DNA from: Mortierella sp. BCC40632
Lineage: Eukaryota; Mortierellomycota; Mortierellomycetes; Mortierellales; Mortierellaceae
Length of the DNA stretch: 64,000 nucleotides
Reading direction: 5' to 3'
Assembly: GCA_011634665.1 (NCBI GenBank)
Contig: WAEK01000004.1
Span: 648,001 to 712,000, forward strand
Shown: in pieces, positions 33,513 through 45,096 of the stretch
How the letters are laid out: the number at the start of each line of letters is the position of its first letter
Position numbering within the stretch: the stretch's first letter is position 1
The notes under the pieces: generated by a model
Told to the model about the DNA's origin: nothing
Databases searched by the model: none
Seen by the model: the letters and a program-made list of their open reading frames with translations, nothing else
Program-made: the position numbers and the translations under genes

Positions 33513-35350
33513 AAAAGTCGCCATTACTTTGTGTAGAAGTCTCGAAACACGGTCAACATGGATGAAAAGTAATCCGACTCGAACGCGCTCTTGAAAAGAC
33601 CAGGTAGACTTTCTGGTTGAATGAGCTGTAGATAACATTTTTGTTGTTATTATGCATATTCCAGGACATAGTTTTTGTGTTTTTTTTTTAAATCATCATC
33701 CATGGAATAAACAATGAAAAAAAAAATAATTACCTTGATGTAGTGGTAGAGAAGAGAGTGATTCTTGCTATAGCTCTTCCAGTCCCGCTGGAAATCAAGA
33801 GTCGTCGTAGGTGCAGTCATCCTGGTAATAATCTCTTGTTCTCTAGAATCGATAGGAATTTTGTCCGCAGAGGTTGCTGGCGATAAAGTGGTATTACTGG
33901 AAGGAGGAGATGACACTGGCGGTGTCGAAGGTGTAATGGGGGCGGAGATAACAGGTTGTGTTGTCTTGGGTGATGAAGGCCTCTTTGTCGATTGAGGTGG
34001 CGAAAAGAGATCAGACTCGTGGTCGTCCTCAATTTCTTCGATAATGACTCGTTTGCTGGAAACAACCCCTGTCATCTTTGTCAGAGTTTCCTTTGAAGTA
34101 TCAGGGGTTACTGCTTTTGTAATGGCGTTCGCTGCGGAAGAAGAAGGTACAGTCTTGGGGGAGTCTTGTTTTGAGCTAGACACCTTGGTGATGGCGGGCT
34201 GCTTGGCAGCAGTCGAGGAAGATGGTTGCTTCTCTTGACTTGATAGCTTTGCAAGTTCATCCTTGACAGCCTTGTTTGCCGGATCCAGAGTTAATGCGTA
34301 TTCAAAGTCCTTCCTTGCATCGCTTAGTTTGCCCAATGATCGCCGTGCAGTTCCTCGTCTCCAGAGTGCTTTTACGTTTTTCTTGTCAAGTTGTAGTCCA
34401 AGTGTGCAATCGCGTTCTGCTTCAGAGTATCTAGATCGAGTAAAAAGTAAATGGTCTGATTAAAAATATTGTAACGTAGTGTAGTCGATTAGGAAGAAAA
34501 GTCCATGACGATAATACCTTTCCAGTTTGAGTAGAGCCATGGCACGGTTAATCGGCAGAACAGGATTTGAAGGATCGAGAGCCATACTAGCCGAATAATG
34601 TTCAATGGCCTTTTGGTACTGACCCTTCTTGAAGAATTCATTGCCCTGTCAGAAGAAAAATATGGGAGTATGAGTAGAAATCCTTAGGATTTACAAATTC
34701 TGAATCGGGATGACTTGACTGTATAATTCAGGGATAAAGTTCCTTTTGAGCATACCTTCTCCTTTTCTGCATTAGCGGCCACTTTGTCTGTAGAAGCTGA
34801 GGGTGCTGGGACAGGTTCTGGTTTGGTTGATTTCTTTACAGGTGAAGAATCTGTCGAAGTTTTAGTCGATTGATCCTTTTCAGGCGTTTTGTCCATGTCT
34901 CCTAATGCCTTGTCGACATCAAATCGGTCCCACGATTCATAGTATTCTTTCCGAGAGGATCCAGAACCCGTGGCCTTTGGTTTGGTATTGGCAAATGTTG
35001 GTGTGCTAGGTTCAAGAGTTGTCGTCGGTGTCTCCTTGGGATCGATTTTCGAGACTACTGAGGTAGACTTCGTGGTCGCGTTCGCTTGGTCCCGCTGCGG
35101 CAATTTCACGGGCTTGACTGACCCAAGAACGATATCCTCCGTGGGTCGCATAGGAAGAAACTCCTGGAGAAGGAAACGAGAGAGCTCTTGTGAGAAGCAT
35201 TGAGCAGCAAAAAAAAGTATACACTTGGTAGGATTCGTATAGGAGTTGCATAGTCTGGCCAAGTACCCTTGCTATTTCTGGGACGGTGCTGCCTTTGCCG
35301 CCACATGCATTCTCCCATTCACTGAGTTTCTGCAAGATCTCTGGGTCCAT
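33060..35350 (-). CDS. RPAP3-like HSP90 co-chaperone
   Basis: Predicted R2TP-complex subunit (RPAP3/SPAG1 group) linking HSP90 to assembly of RNA polymerase II, snoRNPs and PIKKs. Exons 35225-35350, 34756-35163, 34518-34645, 33734-34430, 33528-33625, 33297-33397 and 33060-33163 join to 553 residues. Order: an N-terminal helix region (MDPEILQKLSEWENACGG), an acidic/Ser/Pro linker with RFDVDKALGDMD, TPR repeats from about residue 179 (GNEFFKKGQYQKAIEHYS, PINRAMALLKLERYSEAE, RGTARRSLGKLSDARKDF), a Ser/Pro linker, and an RPAP3 C-terminal domain (TTLDFQRDWKSYSKN, LIQPESLPGLFKSAF, TVFRDFYTKNEEPELL, IFQYLSTHTG) ending KFKTSL. The C-terminal domain distinguishes it from a plain TPR protein. NHP2, a snoRNP protein assembled with R2TP help, lies 16 kb away; I infer no linkage. 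Confidence 0.88.
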
Positions 35351-35395
35351 GGCGGAGGGATGCGTCTTTTCAAAGAAGGAGAAAAAAAAAAAAAA

Positions 35396-35448
<53 letters not shown>

Positions 35449-36106
35449 AGCAAAGAACACGGGAATGCTCTCGAGCTTAAAAAAAAAAAAAAAGGTGATC
35501 GCGATCTCCTCCTTACATTTATGGAGGGGATTCAGAGTTTGGGAGACCCGTAAGCTGGCGTATTTCTAGCGCCTGCTCCGCTCCATCATGTAACCTCTGG
35601 GTCCTGGAGCTGTCCGTGCAAGCCGAAGCCATCACCACTGTCAAGCACCCACTCTCCATCTTCCTCTTTGACAAGCACCATCGCTCTTCCTGGACAGTCT
35701 CCACGCGGTCGACATTTTCATATTTTTATTATTATTCCTGGAGCACGAAAATCAATTGCCAAACAGTCCAATAGACGGCATCATCTCGCCTTGAATCCAT
35801 CATCATCTCTCGGCGCATCGTTCTTCTCTCCCTCGCTTTCTTTTTTTTTTTCACATTCCCCAACGGCTGGATTCTCAATCCTATCAAACGCGACCTGATT
35901 GCCAGCTTGATTCATTCCCGAGAACCAGTGCCAGAGGCAAGAGACAAGCCATTGTTGCATCTTTGTCTCAAGACCAGTCAGGGAACCAGCTTTTTCACTG
36001 ACATCACTCACTCACTCTCTTTCCCGCTGCTGTTTGCCTGTGCATCTTCCTCTTTCTCTCTTCTCTCAGCAGTCACATCGATACGCCTTTCTTTCATCCA
36101 CCCTTC
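35351..36106. other. Divergent promoter of RPAP3-like gene and ADA3
   Basis: Begins with an A run (35381-35403) plus (GA)n (35404-35446) next to the RPAP3-like start, then an A run at 35479-35493. The remainder is mixed-sequence DNA with CT-rich stretches before the ADA3 start; no gene is supported. Confidence 0.5.
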
Positions 36107-38846
36107 ATGGATTCGTCGTCAGTCTCTACACCAACGTTAGACCCGAATGCGCTTACCTATCGAACCTACGTGAATCGAATCCAGTCCTCGTCGACACCTT
36201 CCATCCCTGTCCTTCCTTCTTATAACGAACTTGCGGCACTTCAACAGGAACTTCAGCTCTTGTCGGATAATGCAAATTCTCGCCTAGAGAAATATTCTAA
36301 CGAGCTGGCACGACTAGAAGGAGGTAAAGTACCAATGTATAATCTTTTAGGAGCTTGGGGTTGATAAATATTTTTTTCCCCATGTTTCCTTCCCCCCTGC
36401 CCCCCTGCCTATGTTTGTTGGAATCCCTGTCTTGTTTCGAGGGATGTTGTGCCTGTTCAATATCTGATTGGGACTGCGCGCCTTACCTTCCCCCTCTCCC
36501 TCCATTTCCCCTCTCGTCCCTCGCCTCTTTTCTCATCACGGTATTGCTCCTCTAGCAGCACCTAGACCGAGTGTTTCTCCTAATACTTCATCACCATCAT
36601 CTGTATCAGGGAATTCCCGCACAGGAGGAGCATCAGGAAGCATAGGATCCGGGAATACAGCAGCTGGAGTCTCCTCTGCTTCAAAGCCTGGCGTTGTTAC
36701 ATTGAAGCTGAAGCGTTCAGATGTTCTTGGTGAGTATATTTCTTATATCTTTGTGTAGCGTAATTAATTATGCTATTGCCTTTTTTTTTTTTATGGGATA
36801 GGGAGGCACGCTGACAAAATTTTCCTTTTTTCTTTTTTTTTCTTTTCTTTATTCAGATGCTAGCAAAATGGACAACGATCAAAATGTGGGTTCTGGATCG
36901 AACACTGTCAAGATCAGGACAGGAACACCATCGTATGTGAATCGCGTTTCTATGTTGTGTATCGGACCAAAAAAAAAAAAAAAAACTAGTTCCAGACTTG
37001 ACAGCTAACACAAAGTTTTATTTTATTTTTTATTAATTGTGACCCTGGATAACAGAATAGCACAAGATGGTTTTTTAAAGAAAAAAAAGAAACGTGAGCT
37101 GGATGAAGACAGCGAATACTCTGAAGACGATCGAGGTAAACCCCCCTCCCTCTCCCCATCTCAGTATTCTTCATAATTTAGAAATGCATGAATATCAGGC
37201 GAGGCGATCAACTCACATTTATGTTTATTCCCTGACTTTTTTTTTTTTAAAAAAAAGCGGCATCTCATTCAAAGGCCAAGAGAAGCGATGAACACTCTCT
37301 CGGAAAGGCTGTGCGTAGTATGTCTCCACAGCCAACAAAACTCAACAGTAACAGGAATAACACACCCAAGACATCACAGGTACTAGGGTCTTTTTAAAAA
37401 AAAAATGAAAGTGATGTTCTATAAGCTTGGTCTCTTCTATCATTCTAGATATTTAACAGCCACACTTTTCTTGACGTGATTTCGATGGATAATATAGGGC
37501 CGTTTGGGAGATAAGGCAAATCCTGGATCACAACAAAAAAAGAAAAAGAACTCTGAGCAGTTTACAGAAAAATCCAAACCTGCACCAAAGTCACAGGAAG
37601 TGCAGGATGACTTTTCAAAGGTCAAGGTGGCCAACCAGATTCCTATCCAAACCTTCTGGGCATCCATGGACCCTTACTTCCGTCAATTTACAGAGTCAGA
37701 TCGTCTCGCTCTTGAAGAGGAAGGGGATCAAGTAACACCCTTGTTGATTCCACCACTGGGAAAACATTATCTGGATGTTTGGGCTGAAGAAGAACGAACA
37801 TTGCTTCCTTTCGATGGAGCTTATGGCTCGAGACGAAACTCGGTCGATTCCATCAAAGAACCAACTCAGTCACGCAACTATGTGAACAACACACCTTTTG
37901 AATTGACGGACGAAAATATTGAGCAGGATGATATTTCATGTGGACCATTGACAGAGAGAATCATTTCTTCGTTGATCCTGGAGGATGTGGTGGACTCTAA
38001 GGAATTGAAGAACGAAGAGGATCAACCCGATCCGGCACCAATTGTCCACCAGAACAACCCAAGGAATTATGCAGAACTTGAGGAGCGAATCAAGCGTGAA
38101 CTGCGATATATTGGACTCTTGGGCAATGAAGAGGTAAGCGTGATGGGACAAGATTTTCCAATCGTAGACGACAGATCAAGGACACCTTACTCTTCGAAGA
38201 GATTTACTTATTCTTTTTTTTTGTTGCTTTTGTTGTTGCTGTTGTCAATTTAGATCGACTGGGATGCTAGGGAGGATGATGAAATTAGTATCAAGCTTCG
38301 ATCACTTCAGAAGCAACTCCGAGATGTGATGAAGGTGAACCAGAGCAGGAAACAAAAATTGCTAAGTCTCGTCAATGATCACTTGGCTTATCAAGAGTAC
38401 AACACCATCTTGGATGATCTGGACAAGCAGGTTGAGCAAGGGTATCTGAAGAGATTAAGTTTTTTTTTTTTTTTTTTTTTTTCTTGTTATTAAATCTCAG
38501 GATGACAGTTGCTGCATGTGAGATAAAAATGATGGTGCGGAAGAAACTTAATATCTATTATACTTTTTCTCTTTTCCCCCTCTCCTTTTTCAAAAAAAAA
38601 AAAAAAAAAAAAAATAGCGAATGACAAAAATCAAAGAAGAAAAAGACATCAACACCAAAGGCTCTCTCCGAAAATGCTCTGAGCGCGATGGACAGAAGAA
38701 AGAGGTTTGTGCAGGGCATTGGGCCAATCTTTCCTGCTGAAAAGTATACCATCCCAACCACCACCATCTATACGGACGAACTCACGCAAGGCAAGGATAC
38801 GTCAAGCACACCCCAGACCTATCGACAACTCAACGGTTTGCCCTAG
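36107..38846 (+). CDS. ADA3: SAGA complex adaptor Ada3/Ngg1 (last junction problematic)
   Basis: Scaffold of the Gcn5-Ada2-Ada3 acetyltransferase module of SAGA. Exons 36107-36323, 36556-36729, 36857-36932, 37056-37135, 37258-37379, 37498-38133, 38254-38441 and 38618-38846 give about 573 residues. The N-terminal half is a coiled start (ELAALQQELQLL) and Ser/Lys-rich linkers. The Ada3 domain begins FWASMDPYFRQFTESDRLAL, then LLIPPLGKHYLDVW, GPLTERIISSLI, IKRELRYIGLLG, and KQLRDVMKVNQSRKQK. The last exon encodes KKKKTSTPKALSE, SAMDRRKRFVQGIGPIFPAEK and a C-terminus ending LNGLP. The best donor (38441) and acceptor (38617) keep the correct frame but leave a TGA as the second full codon (38622-38624). 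A weaker pair (donor after 38430, acceptor CAAAG at about 38632-38636) avoids it. Homology is clear; the junction needs transcript evidence. Confidence 0.85.
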
Positions 38847-39383
38847 AAGGGGGAGGAAGGGTGTGTGTGTGTGGTATTTTTTTTTTCCGGTCATTTGTTT
38901 TGTGGTTATTTCTCTTTTCTTCTTCCTCTTCCTCCTGCTTCTTGGGAGAATTATCCTGAGTGAGTGCTTAGATCTCTTATCCACTATGGCCAGTTAGCCA
39001 ATCGTTTCTTCCGCTGCAAACGTTTGCAAAAGATTAGCTTTCGACATCCTGTACAATATAACTGCTTTATATAAGTTTTTTTTTTTTTTTTTTTTTCAGT
39101 TTGTTGTCCAGATCGGCTCCGTCTAGAATGAGATCCGGATACGGGAGATTGTCCACTATTGGAGGGTGGGATGCGGGTATGGGAGTTGAAAGATTGAAAA
39201 AAAAAAAAGAAAAGAAGAAAAAAGAAATAGAAAAGGAACAACATCATGACTGAAAATTCTTTGAATATGGATCCAACAGTGAACGAAAGAATCGATGTTC
39301 CTGCACACTTTTTTTCCCCCCTCATCCTTGCAGATCTGATATGGGCTGTGAAAAGTATTATGGGCATAGTGGCGCTAGATCGT
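38847..39383. other. Gap between convergent ADA3 and YOS1 genes
   Basis: This must hold both 3' UTRs. It contains a T run (39076-39099) and A-rich DNA (39198-39225); open frames here are T-run derived and show no domain. Confidence 0.5.
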
Positions 39384-39952
39384 TCATCCAAGAATAACGA
39401 GGTACAGGATAGCGATGACATTGAGACCAATGAGAGGAACTAGCAATTGTTTTTTTTTGTATCAAGGTTGATGGGATAGAAGAACGAGCGGTTAGAACGA
39501 TAGGAAAGAAAAAAAAAAAAGAAAGTCTTTTTAGTCCGAGGTCCCATGCCGTGATATTGCAAAAGGGACAAAGGATCAGCATCGAGAGAAGAAAAGGGCT
39601 GATCAGATCTGATAGAAAGGGACAAGAAAGATAGCAAACTGCGTACTTCGCATCAGTGTCCTGACGGCTGATATCAAGTTGATGAGTCGTGCCTTGACAG
39701 ACTCTTGAGCATAAGGATCGGCAACTTGGCGACCCCATCCGACTGTCGAGTATCAGAATATTTCATCAGAATAAAAAATAGGTTAGAGCCCTGGACATGA
39801 ATGATGGGATGCAGCAAAGATGATGAATTGAGAATGGACAGTAGACTGAGAGGAAACATACTCCTGGCAAGGAAACGTTCTTCATTCAGGATGGCGACGG
39901 CATTGACAAAGAGGAGCATGACCTCAAGAATGCCGAAGAAGCCGATGGGCAT
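39384..39952 (-). CDS. YOS1: Yos1/IER3IP1-type ER-Golgi transport protein
   Basis: Small integral membrane protein required for COPII transport between ER and Golgi, partner of Yip1-Yif1. Exons 39862-39952, 39647-39742 and 39384-39439 join to exactly 80 residues, the family's usual size. The first exon has a hydrophobic helix ending in the hallmark NAVAILNEERFLAR; exon 2 encodes IGWGRQVAD, then VKARLINLISAVRTLMR; exon 3 completes IPLIGLNVIAILYLVILG, a second helix. The two membrane segments enclose a short polar loop. It is transcribed divergently from the Barentsz-like gene 673 bp away. Confidence 0.93.
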
Positions 39953-40165
39953 AATGGCGGGAAAGAGAGGGGGAGAAGGGGAGAGAAAAGATGTAAAGGA
40001 GAAGGAGCGTGCGCGAGAGCTGAGAGAGAAGAAAAAAGAAGCTCAGGCGAGAGAGAAAGAGAGGAAGTGAAAGAGAGATGCAAGGATGTGGTGCAGGCGA
40101 GAAGAGGAAGATCAAGAAGGCCTTTTGGCTCTTTGCAAGGACTCCATCCCCATTTTTTTGTTTTT

Positions 40166-40202
<37 letters not shown>

Positions 40203-40513
40203 CTCTCTCTCTTCTCTTCTCAAAAGAGAGAGATCGTTCGTTCGTTTTTTTACCGAGAGAGAGAAATCGAGAGAGAGCATCTTTTGAGAAAAAGAGAGCG
40301 ACCTCAGAGTCTGCCGGAAAAATCAGAGTGCGCCTTTTAATCCGCTTTGCCCCCTCTGCATGCTCACCCCGAAATTGTCTCTCTCTTTTTCTTTTTCTCT
40401 CTCTCTCTTTTTTTTTTGTCCAGATCACCGTCTGCTCACACCAAATCGCGTCCTGCCACTCTCTTTCTCTCGCGTCCCTCGCCCTTCTTCTTCACCCCCT
40501 TCTTTTTCTCTTC

Positions 40514-40565
<52 letters not shown>

Positions 40566-40625
40566 GCTCTTATTTTCTCTTTTCTTTTCTTTTCTTCCCA
40601 TCAGCCCATACTGACCGAGTCTCCA
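39953..40625. other. Divergent promoter of YOS1 and the Barentsz-like gene
   Basis: Purine-rich on the YOS1 side (39956-40085), then (CT)n blocks at 40169-40200 and 40518-40560 on the Barentsz-like side. A frame continuous with the Barentsz-like reading frame runs back to 40347 but encodes only Ser/Leu/Phe runs from the CT repeat, so I treat it as 5' UTR. Confidence 0.55.
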
Positions 40626-43600
40626 ATGCAGGCCCACGCAAGCAAGCCTTCTTCCGAGCCTAGCCCTGTTGTCGCCGAGGCACCCACGGTATCTGCACCG
40701 ACACAGGACAAGACCAAGAGCTCAGAGCCAGAAAAGGACGCCTTGTCTGCTCCTTCTTCTTCATCATCTTCTCCTCCCGCCACCACCACCACAGATGCTG
40801 CCTCGACAGACCCTCAGGAGTCGTCTGCAAAGAAGCCTATCAGCAAGAAAAAACCAAGCAACAAATCCAAGAAGCTTGTCTCTCGCAATGCTTCACGTCG
40901 TACTCGTGGCGAAGAAGTCATTGAATTGGCGGTCAGCAGCTCAGACGACGATAGCAACAGTGATAGTGACCATGCCAACGATCGCCATAAAAGCAGAAGG
41001 GCCCGTCGTGGGGCCAGGAACGACCTGTCCGAGAGTGGCTCTGGGACGGACGATCCGGATACAGAGGAAGAGGCTGATCTACAGATCAAGCGACAGGTCC
41101 TGGAGAAGCTCTCGTTAGAGCGCAAGGAGGAGCCCTTGCCGGCCCCAAAGACCCCGCCACGCGGTGGGAAGCGCCATCCTCCACAAGGAAGCACAGCCTC
41201 ACCAGAGCCTCGCTCTCGTTCGGGCCATGGTCGTGACTCGGCCCCTGCCTCGCCCACGCCCACACCTACACCCGCTTCACCTTCTTCGACTCCTGCGCCT
41301 AGCTTGACACCTGGAAAGAAGGCCCGACGACCAAGGAAGCAACGCGAAAAGAATGAGACGAAGCGCAGCAGTTCAGTCTCGGTTCCCACTGGTGAGAATG
41401 ATGGTGGTGCTGTAGCAAAGGACGACAAACCCTCCTCGGGGCTCATGAATGCCAACGAAGAAGACAAGGAGCAACCACCATCAAACAAACAGCAGCAGAC
41501 CGCCACTACCGACTCAAAACCTCAATCCACCAAGTCAAAGCGGTACTCAAAACAGGGCTCTGCTGCTGCTCCTTCAGCAAAACCCAACGAGGCACTGTCA
41601 TCGCCAGCTGCAGAACCCGAGACTGGATCCATTGGTACAGAGAGCTGGGGTGATTCACCCATGCCCCAGGAGAGCAAGGAAATCCACCATGAGGACCAGC
41701 CAAGCAAACCTCAGCCGCATTCTTCTCGCCAAGCATCCAGAGGTCGTGGTGGACGCTCAGTCGCCATGGAGGCAAGAGTAGAGTATCGTAGGAAGCTGGC
41801 AGAAGATCCTCGGTTTGTTCCTCATCTTGGAGAATTTTGGGGCCATGACGATCGTTACAGGGGTGCTGGCCTGAAGAACTTTAGCGATCGAGGCGGCTTC
41901 CGTGGTCGGTTCATGGGAAGGTATGTTTGCGGATGGATTCACGCCTGGGCCAAGTTGATACTACTGTTGATTTGCATATTCATATTGGTTGAAATACTTT
42001 TTCAGGGGTAAAATGCGCTGTACTAACCGTGCGTATGTCTATATATTGTCTCTTAACCGTTCTCTTGGTACGTCTCAGGGGAGGGTTTGGTCGAGGAGGA
42101 ATGCACCATGGATCGAATCGAGGCGACTTCAGGAACGGGCAGCCACTGAACGATTCTACACAAGGGAATGAGGAAGCAACTGAGGAGACCAAGACCAAGT
42201 CGGAGCGCTGGAGCCACGATGGCTATGATCAGCTGATGAAGGTGCAAGAAAAGAGCTATCGGCCTCACAGGAATGACTCGAGGCCGCGCTCGATGAACAA
42301 CAAGGTAAATGTTTACATATTCCAAGCTGATCAATGATATTGTATTTATTTATCAATCCATGCGGGATCACTATCCAACGAGTAGAAATCCAATGGGATG
42401 GGTTTCGCTCCACCTCCTTTCTCGCAACTCCTCGTCCTCCTCCCCCTATCTTTCTCCTATCTTTCACACACACAAACACCTTTTCTTTTTCTTCTTTTCT
42501 CTTTTGCGTTGGCAGTTTGTCGTCGTGGTTTTAACGCGTCTGATCTCTTTTTCTTTTTTGTACAAATAGCACCCAGGCGCTCCACTCTCTCGGACCGCGT
42601 CCAATCATGCATCGCATGCTCCCGATGTTTCTACCTCCGAAAAACCTCATGCAGACTCAAAAGCTGGCTCAAGCACAAAATCCGAGGAGTCAACTACTAT
42701 GACTACTGCTGCAGGATCCAAACCCATCGCAGAAGGGTCTTCCTCAACTGCACAGACCGCTAATACCAGCCAATCGGCCCAGCCGCAGGAGGATTTGGCA
42801 CCTCAGACTAACGCTACCGCCGCTCCTCCTTCAAAGCAGGAACGACCAAGAGCCTCTGCACAATTTGGTGAAAAGGATGTCAAGAGAGCTTCCCGAATGT
42901 TACATTCCGCGCTTCCAAAGCCTGCTCCAAAGAATGCTGCTTCTACTGAATCAACCTCGAATGCTGCCCCTGCCGCCTCAACTGCGACTCTGCCCAAGGA
43001 CACCGCTGCAGAACCTGAAAATGGGGTGAAGGAAGAAGAGAGCAAGGGTCAAGGAACTTCCACAGCACAGGATACCTCTGCCTCGGAAACTGCAGAGAAC
43101 TCTACCACGCCTGCGGGACCTGGTGCTCCCAAGTTCCGTCAACCCATGCCGCAGAATCAGCCTCCGATGCAATACAGTGGGTTCCGACCTCATTTTATTC
43201 CCGGCAATTTTGCAAACAGAGGTCGTGGTCGCGGTGGATTTCATCACGGACATGGTCATCACTTTGGCGGTCGAGGTGGCGGACACCATTATGGACCTCA
43301 TCATCATCATCACCCTCGTCCATCTAGTCACGCCCATGCTGCGGCCACAACCACGTCTACGACAGAGCCAGCCAATGGGGCTACCAAGAGTGACCAAGGA
43401 GGAGCCGGTAAGCCTGAGTCTGAGGTTCCTGCAGCAGCCCATGAGGTGAGTGGGTCCAAGAGGTATCTTGGTAGTCGACAGGAGGACAAGGAGAAGGAGA
43501 AGGACAAGGCTAAGGCTAAGGCAGCAACCACGGAAGCAGAGTCCTTGGCTGCTAAGGAAACGATGGAGGCTGATTCGGGCAGGACTAAAGAGATGATGAC

Positions 43601-44402
43601 CCCACCGACCTCATCTAGGTCTCTCAAGACAGGTACAGAGCATGCTTGTTTGCCTATTTTATTTTATGTTGCTATTGGTTTGATAAGAGTTCCTTAGCCA
43701 TTTCCGCTAACTTTTCCGTGTCTGGCGATGAATCTTTTTTTGTTTATGCCTTGCCTAGCCATCAATGCTGCACCTTTTAAGCCTTCTTCCCCCTTCATTC
43801 CGCATCAGCAGCTGGAGGCCACCTTTAACGCCGAGGAAGAATATTATGGCGAGGATTATGGAGCTGAAGGGTTCTACTATGGTCAACAGCAACAGCCCAT
43901 GTCTGTTCAGCCCATGTATTACTATTACTACCCATCTGTTGGAGCAGGCGCACCAACGGCCGCCCCTGGTTCGATGCCCATGGCTGTTCCAATGCCCATG
44001 CCTGGACCCATGCCAATGGGAGTTCCAGTTCCAGGTCAGCCTTTTATGCCAGGTCCCCCAATGTACTATGATGGAAGTGTCCCTGTCCCAGCCCCAGGAA
44101 GTGCAGCCCCACCTACCTCGGGAATCAGTGCTGCGCCCACCGTCCCTGGCGCACCTGTTCCAGCACAGATGGGAGGAGAGATGATGATGATGGTAATGGC
44201 ACCCGAAGACTTTAACAACTACTACTATTACCAACCAACTGTCTATTATCCACCTCCACCACCGGGCAGTGGTGCCCCCTCTGGAGCGCCTATTCATCCT
44301 CCGACGCAGCACCCTGAATCCCGTCCACATCCAGTCCATGGTCGTCCATCTGCCGTCCCGATGCCCCCTGTGCCTGGACCTACCACCCAAGCAAGATCAT
44401 AG
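40626..44402 (+). CDS. Barentsz/CASC3 (MLN51)-like exon-junction protein
   Basis: Exons 40626-41920, 42079-42304, 42570-43632 and 43759-44402 join to 1,075 residues. The only recognisable domain is Btz/SELOR, split by intron 1: EARVEYRRKLAEDPRFVPHL, GEFWGHDDRYRG (about residues 382-412) and, after an RGG-rich spacer, RWSHDGYDQL (from about 476). In animals this motif wraps around eIF4A3 in the exon junction complex; the conserved DPxFxP, FxxHDDR and WxHDxYD elements are all visible. The rest is disordered: Ser/Pro/Lys-rich N-terminus, RGG and His-rich RNA-binding-like stretch (HHGHGHHFGGRGGG), then a Met/Pro/Tyr-rich tail. It predicts a protein joining eIF4A3 and bound mRNA, probably shuttling between nucleus and cytoplasm. 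Start is the first ATG after the CT repeat. The intron-dense window is consistent with a use for such a factor. Confidence 0.85.
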
Positions 44403-44761
44403 TTTTGAATGTAGTCAGAAAAAAAAAATCAAAAAAAAGAAGCTTTTGGTGGTTCCATTTCGCCCATTTTTGTACCTTCTTATCTCTCTCTTTCCCTTCT
44501 CTCCCCTTTCCATTCTGTAAAAAAAAAAAAAAAAAAAAAAAAAGATTAAAACGAAAAATGAAAAATGAAAAATGAAAAAAAAAAAAAAGAACCCCGTCTC
44601 CCCCCTCAAAAAAGAGTCAACTCTACGATTAAACTGGCATCCCAATTCCGTACAAAAAGACGCGCGTGTATGTCTATGATCATTGGTTGTTCTATTTCTC
44701 CTTGTATTTTTTTTTATTTATTTATTTATTATTATTTGCCTCGCCATCTTGTATCAATCCA
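44403..44761. other. Convergent 3' region with A and T runs
   Basis: Between the ends of the Barentsz-like and BCAS2 genes. Contains A runs at 44519-44543 and an AAATGAAA array at 44550-44588, and a TTTA run at 44715-44737. No gene is seen. Confidence 0.55.
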
Positions 44762-45059
44762 TCATGAGGCCATAGAAGTTGATTCTGTAGATTCCAAAGA
44801 AACGCCCAATTCCTTGACAAGTTTGACTTCATAGACCTTGAGTTGTTCCAATTCTGCTTCCAAGGATGCACTTGCCACCTCGACTTGCAGTGTTGCGCTG
44901 ATCATCTCTGCCCACTTGGCTTCTAAACGTTGCAAGGATTCTGCTGCCTCCAGCTTTTTTTTTTTTTTTTTAGAGGTGAGAAGAAAAAGATATAGATGGA
45001 TCGTAGTAGAGGAGTGTGAGTAGAACAATCTTTCTACAAAAAGAAAGAAAGAAAGAAGG

Positions 45060-45096
<37 letters not shown>

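Noticed and set aside
40347..40625. Open frame continuous with the Barentsz-like protein, extending it upstream
   Set aside because: It is generated by CT and T repeats (Ser, Leu, Phe runs) with no conserved feature; the ATG at 40626 fits better.
43755..44390. Antisense frame of 211 codons over the Barentsz-like last exon
   Set aside because: It is the reverse image of a low-complexity Pro/Met/Tyr exon whose plus-strand frame joins the rest of the gene in phase.
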